Positions 9,701 to 18,300 of a stretch of DNA of 64,000 bases are shown piece by piece. The first letter of the stretch is position 1, and every line of letters begins with the position of its first letter. The DNA is taken from the NCBI GenBank assembly GCA_964630925.1, contig CAZVZK010000032.1, positions 1 through 64,000 on the forward strand, in the 5' to 3' direction. The notes beneath the pieces are model-generated. The model was not told where the DNA came from. It saw only the letters and a program-made list of their open reading frames with translations, and did not search any database. Source of the DNA: RGDT01 sp964630925. GTDB lineage: Bacteria; Planctomycetota; Planctomycetia; Gemmatales; Gemmataceae. The translations under genes were made by a program, and so were the position numbers.

Positions 9701-12700
9701 TCGTCGAAGTCACCCAGGACGGGCTCGCGGGCGGAGAAGGCGAACTGGCCCGCGCCGACGTCGAAGGTACGCGGGGGCTGGAAGGTGCCGTCGGCGTTGC
9801 CGAGCATGACCCGCACGAGGTCGCCGCCCTGGGTGCTGGTGAGGATGAGGTCCGGCCGGAGGTCGGCGTTGACGTCGCCCGTGGTGACCGACGAGGACGA
9901 CCCGCCCACCGGGAACAGGAGGCTGCTGCTGTTGGCGGTCTCGAACAGGTCCAGCGCCCGGAAGCCGAGCTGGAACGAGCCGGCGGCGGAGCCGGCCGCG
10001 CCGTTGACCTGGATCAGGACGACCTGCCCGCCCTCGACGGAGAGGATGGCCCTCTCGACCTCGCCGGGGCCCGATGCCCCGGCCGGCACGCCGGACGCGA
10101 GGACGGTCTGGCCGTCGGCGGAGAGGACGGTGAGGTTCAGGTTGCCGGTCACGTCGCCCCCGGACGTGAGGGTGATGTCCAGGGAGCCGCCGATGGGGGC
10201 GGCGAGGCGGTAGATGGCGGAGGCCCCGCCGGCGATGGAGCCGGAGGCCGACCCCTCGGCCGGGCTGCCCAGGTCCGCGGTGAGCGACTGGATCGCCAGC
10301 GAGTACGACCCGGAGCCGGACAGGCGGATCAGGTACTTCTGCCCGCCCGTACCGCGGAAGGTGAGCTCCCGGCCGGCCACGGCCCCGCCCGAGGCGGACC
10401 CGCTGGCCAGCAAGGTCGTCCCGTCCTCGGCGTACAGGTCGAGCTGCAGGGTGGCGCCGGCCGAGGCCCCCGTGGCGGCGACGACCAGGTCGCCCGTCGC
10501 GCCGGCGGTCACCCGGTACCAGTCGGCGTTGCCCGAGGACAGGCCCAGCCGTGGGACGAGACGCCGGGTGGTGACCGTGCCGAGGTCGGTGAAGGTGGCG
10601 GCGGAGTCGTTCGCCTCGAAGCGGTCGTCGAAGGCCACGGAGGCGGGAGTCAGGCTGTACCGGCTGAAGACGATGTCCTGGTTGCCGGCCTGGGTGTCCG
10701 TGGCGGTCCAGGCGGCATAGGCCTTGCCGTCGCTCAGGGCCAGGCCGATGCGGTCGCCCAGCAGCGGGTTGTTGGCCGCGCCCCTGCCGTCGGTGAAGGC
10801 GCCGTTGCCGGCCAGGAAGTTACTCGCGGAGATGCGGCTGTTGGCGCTGAACGTGAGGCCGCCGTCGGTGCTGACGGTGCCGTACACGTCGAGGCGGGTG
10901 TTGTTGGGGTCGCGGCGCGTGTCGTACCAGATGACGGCGATGTTCCCCTGGGCGTCGATGCTCATCTGGGGCAACGCCTGACCCGAGATGACCTCGTCCC
11001 CCAGGGTGGGGTCGAAGCCCAGGAACCGCCCGCCGTCGTCGTCGTTGAGGACCGAGCGGTAGCGGAACTGCTGGTTGGCGGCCAGCTCGCCCTTGTTGCC
11101 AGTGTTCGACCCGACGGTGAATTGTGTGGACCAGGTCAGGCCGAAGTCGGCCGAACGCGAGAAGGTGATCTCGCCCGCGTCGATCACGGTGCCGCCGGCG
11201 GTGAGGATCTGGACGGCCTCGACGGCGTAGACGTGGCCGGGCCGCGTCGGGTCCGCGACGATCGACCGGACGGCCTGGGTGCGGAAGGTGTTGTTGAACA
11301 GGGAGGCGCGCGGGATGAACGAGGGGCTGGAGGCGCCGGCCACGTAGATGGCCCCGTAGCGGTCATCGTCGATGCCGAACGGGTAGCCGGTGTAATCGAA
11401 CGGGGCGGTGCCCGGCCCCGTGCCGGACCCCGTGGGGTTGGGCGCGCGGAAGGAGGCGCCGGCGTCGGACGAGTAGAACACGGGGAAGCGGTTGCCGGCG
11501 AACTGGGAGACGTAGACCCCGCCGGCGGCATCGACGGTGACACGCGGGAGGGTGTTGCTGCCCGTGCCCTCGACTCCGGTGGCGCCGGCCACGGCCGTCA
11601 GCGGGTCCTTGACCACCGAGAGCCTGTCCGGGCCGCCGTCGGACGACACCGGGGAGATGGTGAACCCCGCCGCGTGGTCCTTGGCGAAGTTGGCCGTGAA
11701 CGTGGTGGCGGTGGAGGCGGTGACCGTCACGCTCTCCTGCGACGCCAGCCCCTCGTCGATGATCAGCACCCGCCCCACGGACGTGCCGGGCGGCATCAGG
11801 GCCGGCGTCACCACCCGGCCCGAGCCCGCCGTCACCGCGGCCGCGGACGAGGTGTAGGCCTGCTTCAGCGTCGTCCAGGTCTGCCCCTGGTCGCTTGAGA
11901 CGGCGAGCATGATCTCCGAGCCGGACAGCGAGGCCGTCCGGCCGGGGAAGAGCCCCGCCGGGTAGAAGCGCGTCCAGGTCATGTACATGTTGCCGGAGTG
12001 CGTGCTCGTGGCCGAGGTGTCGATCACCATGTCCGGCTGGGCGTCGAAGAACACGGGCGTGGCGACGGTGAAGCCCGCCGCGTGGTCCTTCGCGAAGTTG
12101 GCCGTGAAGGTGGTGGAGGTGAAGGCGGTGACCGTCACGCGCTCCTGCGACGCCAGCCCCTCGTCGATGATGAAGACCTTCCCGACGAACAGGCCCGTGG
12201 GCATCTGGGCCGGCGTGACCACCCGGCCCGACCCGGCGGTCAGCCCCGAGGCGGATGAGGTGAAGGTGAGGTCGTACCGCTGGGCGGAGACGGCGACGGG
12301 GGTGTCCCAGGTCGCGCCCCCGTCGGTGCTCTTCGCGACGAAGACGCCGTTGTTCGCCTGGAGGCCGAACGCCCGGCGGCTGACGCTCTTATTGAGGTAG
12401 GTGACCGTCTGCGTGGTGGTGTCGTAGATGACCCCCGGCTTGAGCGCGGAGCCGTCGGAGTCCTTGCCGAGGAAGGTCGCGGCCATGAAGCTGACGTACA
12501 CGTCGCCGGCGGCGTCGAACCGCACGGCCGGGTTGCCTGCGGCCTGGCTGTAATCCGAGGGCAGTGGCACCGACGACCGCGTCCAGGTCGCGCCCGAGTC
12601 GTGGGAGACGCTGATACCGATCCCGGCGTACCCGTTCGTCTTCAGCCCGTAATCCATGTAGGCCATGACGACGTGGGTCGGGTCGGTGGGGTTGACGGCC

Positions 12701-13224
12701 ACCGAAGGCATCTGCTGCACGGAGGCGTCGGCGGTCACCTGCTCGTTTTCGGGGGTGGCGGCGTTGGCCAGGACGCCGAAGTCCGCCCCCGTGGCGGCGC
12801 CGGCGGCGGGGACGGTCACGCCCCGGAAGGAGCCGGAGGTCGGGAACGTGAGCGACTGGCCGGCCGGGAGGGCCAGCCCGAGGCTGTAAGCGCCGGCCGC
12901 GAGGTCGCTGAAGACGAAGTCGCCGCTGCCGCTCGTGAGGGCGTGCCGCTGCGTGCCGTTGAAGGCGTGGCTGCCGTCGTCGATGAAGACGGTGACGCCG
13001 GCCAGCCCCGGCTCGGCGGCGCGGACGCCGTCGGCGTTGAGGTCCTGGAAGACCGATCCGAGGATGGAGACCGCCATCAGCGTGCGGTCCTCGAGTGGCT
13101 CCAGGTAGGGCCGGACGGGGAGGGGCGCGTGGCGGATGGGGGAGGTGCGGCGGGCGAACCACCGGCGGATGCGGGAAGAGAGAGTGTGGGTGGTCTCGGG
13201 ACGGTGCTTGGGGGTAGGGGGCAT
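6742..13224 (-). CDS. Large secreted BNR / FG-GAP repeat protein with LEPR-XLL-like N-terminus
   Basis: A 2,160-aa secreted or surface protein. The start is ATG 13224, preceded by AAGGAG with 9-nt spacing; the frame is open further upstream but lacks a ribosome site. The N-terminus is basic (RIRRWFARR) and leads to YLEPLEDRTLMA, the planctomycete LEPR-XLL-type export/sorting motif. Next come an SdrD-B-like domain (SILGSVFQDLNADGVR) and a BNR/sialidase-like propeller (about 170-840: SHDSGATW, STDGGATW, SDQGQTW, SADFGLTW, STDGGLTF). A pre-peptidase-like beta domain (~860-1000, starting DRFEANDSA) and a VCBS/FG-GAP region (~1100-1480) with repeated GNGDGTF and calcium-loop DFDDDNALD, DFDRDGALD follow. 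An SbsA-like Ig domain ends in a hydrophobic stretch plus basic tail (GLATVFASGAYL then RSGRRG), like a C-terminal anchor. Two 62-aa modules interrupt the propeller. It is probably carbohydrate- or cell-binding; the function is not established. Confidence 0.85.
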   Translation of the reverse strand: MPPTPKHRPETTHTLSSRIRRWFARRTSPIRHAPLPVRPYLEPLEDRTLMAVSILGSVFQDLNADGVRAAEPGLAGVTVFIDDGSHAFNGTQRHALTSGSGDFVFSDLAAGAYSLGLALPAGQSLTFPTSGSFRGVTVPAAGAATGADFGVLANAATPENEQVTADASVQQMPSVAVNPTDPTHVVMAYMDYGLKTNGYAGIGISVSHDSGATWTRSSVPLPSDYSQAAGNPAVRFDAAGDVYVSFMAATFLGKDSDGSALKPGVIYDTTTQTVTYLNKSVSRRAFGLQANNGVFVAKSTDGGATWDTPVAVSAQRYDLTFTSSASGLTAGSGRVVTPAQMPTGLFVGKVFIIDEGLASQERVTVTAFTSTTFTANFAKDHAAGFTVATPVFFDAQPDMVIDTSATSTHSGNMYMTWTRFYPAGLFPGRTASLSGSEIMLAVSSDQGQTWTTLKQAYTSSAAAVTAGSGRVVTPALMPPGTSVGRVLIIDEGLASQESVTVTASTATTFTANFAKDHAAGFTISPVSSDGGPDRLSVVKDPLTAVAGATGVEGTGSNTLPRVTVDAAGGVYVSQFAGNRFPVFYSSDAGASFRAPNPTGSGTGPGTAPFDYTGYPFGIDDDRYGAIYVAGASSPSFIPRASLFNNTFRTQAVRSIVADPTRPGHVYAVEAVQILTAGGTVIDAGEITFSRSADFGLTWSTQFTVGSNTGNKGELAANQQFRYRSVLNDDDGGRFLGFDPTLGDEVISGQALPQMSIDAQGNIAVIWYDTRRDPNNTRLDVYGTVSTDGGLTFSANSRISASNFLAGNGAFTDGRGAANNPLLGDRIGLALSDGKAYAAWTATDTQAGNQDIVFSRYSLTPASVAFDDRFEANDSAATFTDLGTVTTRRLVPRLGLSSGNADWYRVTAGATGDLVVAATGASAGATLQLDLYAEDGTTLLASGSASGGAVAGRELTFRGTGGQKYLIRLSGSGSYSLAIQSLTADLGSPAEGSASGSIAGGASAIYRLAAPIGGSLDITLTSGGDVTGNLNLTVLSADGQTVLASGVPAGASGPGEVERAILSVEGGQVVLIQVNGAAGSAAGSFQLGFRALDLFETANSSSLLFPVGGSSSSVTTGDVNADLRPDLILTSTQGGDLVRVMLGNADGTFQPPRTFDVGAGQFAFSAREPVLGDFDDDNALDLVVPNYYSADVSVLAGNGDGTFAPQARYDSVYQANSAASGDFNGDRNLDLAVLDRVAGSVKLVILEGRGDGSFRPPIQVPDAALARLVRGDAFPVRVGELNGDGKLDVIVFGPNDNLFQVLLGNGDGTFTAGATVSSGEAFLDAQLADVNGDTKLDVVVGGSNSGTVLLFLGNGDGTFAAAQGYATAPVLAGDNVLIVGLAVGDFGGTAGRGSPDGKLDVVVTTRSRNGADVPQLYMLAGITPGADGKVLAAARKLATLKEAGRIAAGDFDRDGALDLALTQTEGVRVLYGVAPAFLANTTPANATDLGTVTHSLSPTRAIVTGFTDAYYKLTVPTESAAGAGDQVVDFSGGFAAVQGAGLGMEILDAQNNVIGSGERLRLRVAQGATLTVHIFARPAGGGQPRGAGLYNLAVTVLPQVVGVEGHWVVPGVNGGPGGPTTSLVVTFQGARLDPAAAQDAANYVVTWLGADGVAGTADDRLITPRTAGGSPPVLYSPGTNVDVATGRTVPSAVRQTVTLAFAEGLPAGSYRIEFKPGLRAAPFNSAEASLLSAKNGFTGLPLVSLSDPGFAGGATLTLPDLVKPAGPAGGFEAFKAGTPWLTQLHADLSALLDGELGKSGDAPAITAQLLKLVTDKFMPGVAGRPESFLILVFDPVSIDVVDPKGDRAVVDLKTNTVTNTQPRTFVQAGGNVEVMVLAGVSGSYVVNLSDVQATARAGAVMVQGGEANALVLTPSLRDGERSFTFDFNEKGPGTTTRTTPVQTSLDALASVTGLAFQVLASLDGADGQGQGGLGESRIGQLVGGIVLGAILGIEGGRPDPYGHLSPEERAAAQQLSGKVTAVSRTLAAELMEAWEMGGRGDLVGFGNKAADAIGRAIRELAAEAAALMARFPEMGNDAPPADGAAPMMEEGGAAAPDAEVVVAAAEAAEEAPLPDGAGLLRALGLATVFASGAYLTPRLTAASRSGRRGPGPSPKGATAPQ
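11641..12262 (-). repeat. Duplicated ~62-aa module inside the BNR protein
   Basis: Two imperfect copies, offset by 408 bp (136 codons), encode 'TAGSGRVVTPA.MP' followed by 'V(F/L)IIDEGLASQE' and then 'TTFTANFAKDHAAGFT'. The conserved DNA CCCGCCGCGTGGTCCTT starts at 11666 in one copy and 12074 in the other. They sit between propeller blades, so they look like inserted beta modules rather than blades. Confidence 0.7.
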
Positions 13225-13772
13225 GGGCAAACACTCCTTCTTTGAGTTACCCGCGTCGGTCATCACGGCATACCACGTCCCCGTCCGAGCTGGGTACGGT
13301 TATCAGGCCTGGGCGGCATCCGCCAGGCCGTCAGCAACGAGTAGGGTCATAAGACCCAACGTAAAGCCACGCCCAACCGGACAAGAATTCCCCGAAGGGG
13401 GCAGGGTTCTCCCCGCGTGTCCGCTCACCCGACATCTGGAATTAGACAGAAGTAGACGGTGTGGATGGCCAGGGGGCTGACGTCGGCGGCCTGACAACAC
13501 GGGTTGAAATGCCAATCCCGCCACGAATTTGCATTTCAGGGGGGTGCCTGGGGGGGTGCAATGCAATGCAATCCGCCGCACACCCGCCCCACCACTGTCT
13601 ACTTCCGTCCAATTCCAACACCCACCTGAACGGGGATCTCGCTGGGTCTGGGGCATCGGGTGGCCGTCCCCATTGAGGGCAATCAGCACCGACTGTACCT
13701 GTTGGGGGAGGAAACACAAGCCAGCAGGGTGCGAAAGCGGCGGCCTCGCGGCCGGCCGGGGCTTCGATGTCG
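13225..13772. other. Intergenic region without a convincing gene
   Basis: About 550 bp between the TPR gene and the BNR/FG-GAP gene. Frames here lack the G/C third-position bias of the neighbours and have no ribosome sites. The stretch is less GC-biased than the genes and contains the MITE-like inverted repeat listed separately, plus a short tandem GCAAT run (GCAATGCAATGCAAT, ending at 13572). The promoter of the 2,160-aa gene must lie in it, but I cannot assign hexamers. Confidence 0.5.
13438..13616. repeat. MITE-like 179-bp element with 20-bp terminal inverted repeats
   Basis: GGAATTAGACAGAAGTAGAC (13438-13457) and the reverse complement of 13597-13616 (GGAATTGGACGGAAGTAGAC) match at 18 of 20 positions. 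The pair encloses a non-coding 139-bp interior that has a second inverted pair (GAAATGC / GCATTTC) and the GCAAT run. The flanking bases (CATCT, AACAC) do not form an obvious target duplication. Size, inverted ends and lack of coding fit a miniature transposable element. It could also be a large structured terminator or RNA element. Confidence 0.5.
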
Positions 13773-15281
13773 TCATGACCGGCCCCCCTTCTCTGCTCGG
13801 GCCTGGCCGTCCGGCGGGGCGCCCCCGAATCCCTGGACGTAGGGGGCGAGGGCGTGCGAGCACTCCTCCCGCTCGGCGGGCGGGGCGGCCTCCCAGGCGC
13901 GGCGGGCCCAGCGGGCGGCCTCGTCGCCGTCGCCGGCCTCGGCGTGGGCCGCCGCCAGGGTGCAGAGGCAGCCCCAGTCCTGCCAGGCGGACAGCTCGCA
14001 GGCGCGTTTGGCCAGCTCCAGGCCCATGGCCCCGTGTCTGAGGCGGGCGTCGGGCCAGGCGATCCACACCCAGGCAAATTTGCCGTAGGCGGCCGCGGAC
14101 CGGGGGCTGAGGCGGACCGCCTCGATGTGGTCGGTCAGGGCGCGCTCGTGGTCGTTGATGGCGGCGAAGGCCCGGCCACGGTTCAGGTAGGCCGCCATCG
14201 CACGCGGGTTGATCTCCACGGCGCGGTCGAAGTCGGCCACGGCGAGGGCGTAGTCGCCCTTGCCGCTGTACGCCAGGCCCCGCTGGTTGTGGGCGGCAGC
14301 CAGGCCGGGGCTGAGCGCGAGCGCCTCGGTGAAGTCGCCGATGGCCGGGTCGTAGGCGCCGCGTTCGAGGTACATGCCCCCCCGGCCGAGGTACGCGGGG
14401 GCGAAGCGGGGTGCGTGCCGGATGGCCGCGGTGTAGTCGGCGAGGGCCTGTTCGTCGTCGCCGCGCCCGCGGCTCAGGTCGGCGCGGTGGAAGTAGGCGT
14501 AGCCGAGGGAGGGGTCGAGCTCGATTGCCCGGGTGTAGTCGGCGATGGCGTGGGCGGAGTCGCCCCGTGCGGAGTGGAGGAAGGCCCGGTTGTAGTAGGC
14601 GAGGGCGAAGCCGGGCCGGGCCTCCACCTCGGCGTCGTAGTCGGCCAGGGCGGCGTCGTATTCGCCGAGGGTGGTGTAGACGAAGCCGCGGTTGTGGTAG
14701 GCGTTGGCCAGGCTGGGGGACAGGCGGAGGGCGGCGGTGAAGTCCTCGGCGGCGGGGGCCGCCTGCCCCTGGGCGGCCAGGCAGAATCCGCGGTTGAGGT
14801 AGGCCATCGCCAGGCCCGGGCCGAACTTGACGGCCTGGTTGCAGTCCTCGATGGCGCGGCCGTACTGCTTCAGGGCGGCGTAGGCGAGGCCGCGGTTGGT
14901 GTACGCCCCGGCGCAGCGGGGGTCGAGTCGGAGGGCGGTGTCGAAGTCGGCGATGGCCCGCGAGTAGTCCTTGCAGGCGGCGAAGGCGTAGCCCCGGTTG
15001 TTGTAGATGACCGCGTCGTGGGGGTCGTTGCTCAGGGCGGCGTTGAACATCTCGATCGCGCGGGTGTATTCCCGCTGGGCCACCAGGGCGCGGCCCTCGC
15101 GGTTGCAGGCGACGGCGGCCTCGCGGCGGGCGGGCCCGCCGAACAGGTCATCGGCCAGGGCCGCCTGCCGCCAGGCCTGGGTCGGGCCGAGCGTGGCCCC
15201 GCAGCCGGGGCAACGCACCCTGCTGGCCTGCTGATCAGGCCAGGGCAGGGGCATCCGGCAACGAGGACAGGACGGCTGCAT
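13773..15281 (-). CDS. Zinc-ribbon and TPR-repeat protein
   Basis: A 502-aa soluble protein with a short N-terminal zinc ribbon (C5-P-R-C8 and C24-P-G-C27) followed, from about residue 60 to 430, by roughly eleven 34-residue TPRs of regular 'A.YNNRG.A...K.YSRAIADFD.AL.LDP' type. The C-terminus is alpha-helical and Ala/Gly rich. TPR superhelices mediate protein-protein contacts, and the ribbon probably binds Zn or a nucleic acid/protein partner. There is no signal peptide, so it is cytoplasmic. ATG 15281 has GGAG 7-8 nt upstream. It starts 42 bp after the giant secreted-protein gene on the same strand, so the two are likely co-transcribed, and it may help in the production or export of that protein. 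That role is inference from position only. Confidence 0.85.
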   Translation of the reverse strand: MQPSCPRCRMPLPWPDQQASRVRCPGCGATLGPTQAWRQAALADDLFGGPARREAAVACNREGRALVAQREYTRAIEMFNAALSNDPHDAVIYNNRGYAFAACKDYSRAIADFDTALRLDPRCAGAYTNRGLAYAALKQYGRAIEDCNQAVKFGPGLAMAYLNRGFCLAAQGQAAPAAEDFTAALRLSPSLANAYHNRGFVYTTLGEYDAALADYDAEVEARPGFALAYYNRAFLHSARGDSAHAIADYTRAIELDPSLGYAYFHRADLSRGRGDDEQALADYTAAIRHAPRFAPAYLGRGGMYLERGAYDPAIGDFTEALALSPGLAAAHNQRGLAYSGKGDYALAVADFDRAVEINPRAMAAYLNRGRAFAAINDHERALTDHIEAVRLSPRSAAAYGKFAWVWIAWPDARLRHGAMGLELAKRACELSAWQDWGCLCTLAAAHAEAGDGDEAARWARRAWEAAPPAEREECSHALAPYVQGFGGAPPDGQARAEKGGRS

Positions 15282-15323
15282 CCGAAGGCTCCGGTGCGGT
15301 TCAGGGGGAGGCCCACAGGGCGG

Positions 15324-18300
15324 TCACAACAGCTCGGGGTCGATGTCCGTGGGGGGCTGCTCGCCCTTGGACAGATCGATGACCTTATCCAGGGGGTCGG
15401 ACGACGTGGACGAGGTGCTCGTGTTCGCCAGGAACCAGTCCAGGCCGGACGAGCCGGTGAGCTGGTCGATGGACGAGTCGCTGAACACGGTCTGCTCGCC
15501 GAGGGTGTTGTCGCCGCGGAGGAACGTGTCGGCGTTGAGGCGTTGGTCGTAGGTGCCGCCGCTGTAGGCGACGCCCAGGATGTTCCGCACGCGGTCCAGG
15601 TAGGAGTGGGCCGAGGTCCACTCCTTCATGATCAGGCTCAAGGAGTCGCGGTCGGCGTCGAAGGACGTGTAGCCCGCGACCAGGATGTCGTCGCCGGAGT
15701 CGCCGACGAGCTTGTCGGCGCCGAACCCGCCGATGAGCAGGTCGCGGCCCTCGCCGCCGACGAGGACGTCGTCGCCGCCGCCGCCGACGAGGATGTCGTC
15801 GCCGGAGCGGCCGGTGAGCTGGTCGCTGCCGCTGCCGCCGAGGACGATGTCGTTGCCGTCGCCGGCGTCGATGCGGTTGGCGCCGCCGCCGGTGATCAGG
15901 ACGATGTCGTTGCCGCCCTCCGCCCAGATCTTGTTGTCGCCGCCCCCCGCCGTGATGGTGTCGTCACCGGCGCCGGAGCGGATCTCGTTGGCGCCGCCGC
16001 CGGCCGTGATGAGATCCTTGCCGGCGCCGCCCCAGATCTTGTTGCGGCCGTCGCCCACCACGACGATGTTGTCACCGCCGCCGGTGCGGATTTGGTTGTT
16101 ACCGTTGCCGGCCAGGACGGTGTCGCCGCCCCCGTCCGTCCAGACCTTGTTCCTGCCGTCGCCCGCGGTGATGACATCGTTGCCGGCGCCGGCCCAGACG
16201 AAGTTGTCGCCGCCCAGGAGGTCGATGACATTATCGGCGCCGTTGCCGGTCACGCGGTCGGCGAAGGCCGTGCCCTTCAGGTTCTCGATGGAGCCGTGGA
16301 TGGCGAGGGTATTGAAGGTGCTGCCGCACGCCCGATCGTCGCCCTCGTCACGATCATGGAGCTCGTCGTCGTCGTCCTCCCAGTCGTTGACCAGGCTCTG
16401 GGTCTGGCCGGCGGTCTTGCCCAGGTTGATGTGGATGCCGGCCCAGGCGGACGAGAAGTCGAGCGTATCGACGCCCTCGGTGTCGTAGATAACGTCCGCC
16501 GCGCCGAGGCCCAGCACGTAGGTATCGTTGCCCGCCCGGCCGCTCAGGACGTCGGAACCGGGGCCGCCGGTGAGGACGTTGTTCTGCCCGTCGCCGGCGA
16601 GGGAGTCGTTGCCCGAGCCGCCGGTGACGTTCTGGATCGTGCCCGTGACGATCCCGGCGGTGCCGGCCGCCGTGCCCGCGGCGAGATCGACGGCCACGCC
16701 CGTGGTGTACGCCGAGTAATCCAGGGTGTTGACGCCGCCGCCGCCGTCGATCCTGCCGGCGGTGGCCGCCCCGTTGGCGAAGAAGAAGCGGTCATTTCCG
16801 CCGCCGCCGATCAGGTTCTTGACGCCCGTGTAGGTGGTGCCGTTGAGTCTCACCTGCCCACCGCCGAGGATCTCCCAGGTGTTGTCGCCGTTCCCTGCGA
16901 CGAGCGTGTCGCTGACGGTGAGGGTGGCGGCCTGCGTGGTCACCGTGTAGTTGGCGAGCGCATCGGGGAAGGTGCCTGGGCCGCTGAAGGTGGCCGTTTC
17001 GCCGTTGACCGTGATGCCGGTCACCGTGATGCTGTACTGCCCCACCGGGGCGGACGCCGCGGCCCCGTCGCTGGCGTAGGTGGCGCTGATGTCGTCGCCG
17101 GCCGCCACACCCGAGATGGTGCCGGTGAGGAGGGCGGCGGTGCCGCCCTCCTTGATCAGGTCATTCGGCGTGACGGTGAGGCCGCGCTTCGTGATGTCCG
17201 CGAGGGTGGTCGTGGTGTCGTTGACGGAGTAATTGCCGGCGTGGGCGCCCGCGAGGGAGAGCCCCGTGGCGGTGACCGTCTTGCCGGTGCCGACGTTCCT
17301 GTCGTCGAACGTGGCGGTGCCGCCCACGTAGGTCACGTCGTCGGTGCCGAGGACGCCGTCCAGGGTGCGCGTGGCGATCGTGGCGCTGGCGTTGCCGTCG
17401 TACACCTTGTTCGACGCCGTCACGCTGCCGCTGATCCAGAGCTTCGTGATCGTCGCGGCCGTGGTGGCGGTGTCGTTGACGGAGTAGTTGCCGGCGTCGG
17501 CGCCGGTGAGGGAGAGCCCCGTCGCAGTGACCGTCTTGCCGGTGCCGACGTTCCTGTCGTCGAACGTGGCGGTGCCGCCCANNNNNNNNNNNNNNNNNNN
17601 NNNNNNNNNNNNNNNNNNNNNNNNNNNNNNNNNNNNNNNNNNNNNNNNNNNNNNNNNNNNNNNNNNNNNNNNNNNNNNNNNCGTCGTACACCTTGTTCGA
17701 CGCCGTCACGCTGCCGCTGATCCAGAGCTTCGTGATGTCGGCGGCCGTGATCGCGGTGGTGCTGGCGAGGACGTAGTTGAAGGCGTCATCCCCGGTGAGG
17801 GTGATGCCCGTGACCGACACCTCCTTGGCTTCGCCCACGTTCCTGTCGGCGAACGACGCCGAGCCGGAGAACGAGAGGTCGTCGGCGCCGACCCTGTTGG
17901 CGGCGGTGAACAGCACCGAGGCGTCCGTGGTGCCGTCGTAGCCCCTGTCCACGCCGGCCACGAGCAGGTCCACGGTGCGCGGCGTGACCGTCACCGTCTG
18001 GCTGTAGTCGGCGGAATCCCCGTCCTTGTCGAAGACGCGCACGAAGACCGTGTGGGTGCCGGCCGTCAGCAGCTCGAAGACGTCCGTGGACGAGAACGAG
18101 GCGTCGTCGTAGCTGTCCGCCAGCCCGTCCTCGGTGAGGGCGAAGCTGTAGTGCAGCCCCGCCTCCACGTCCGCCGCCCCGGCGTCATCCGCCGTCGCGC
18201 TGACGGCCAGATCGTCGCCGTACACGATCTCCGCGGGTGCGGTCAGCACGCCGGACGGGATGGCGTTGGTGACCTCGACCTGGAGGGCCGCCTCCCCGAA

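Noticed and set aside
4792..11898. A 7.1-kb open frame on the plus strand (and others at 27433-31725, 31753-38970, 39049-42597, 23164-27180)
   Set aside because: They lie exactly opposite real minus-strand genes, are rich in Arg/Gly/Ala/Val with no domains, and arise because GC-biased codons rarely make stops on the complementary strand.
17161..17700. Two separate giant genes meeting at the gap
   Set aside because: Repeat spacing shows a 69-bp gap would join both frames; the junction domains are the same family, so a single gene is the simpler reading.
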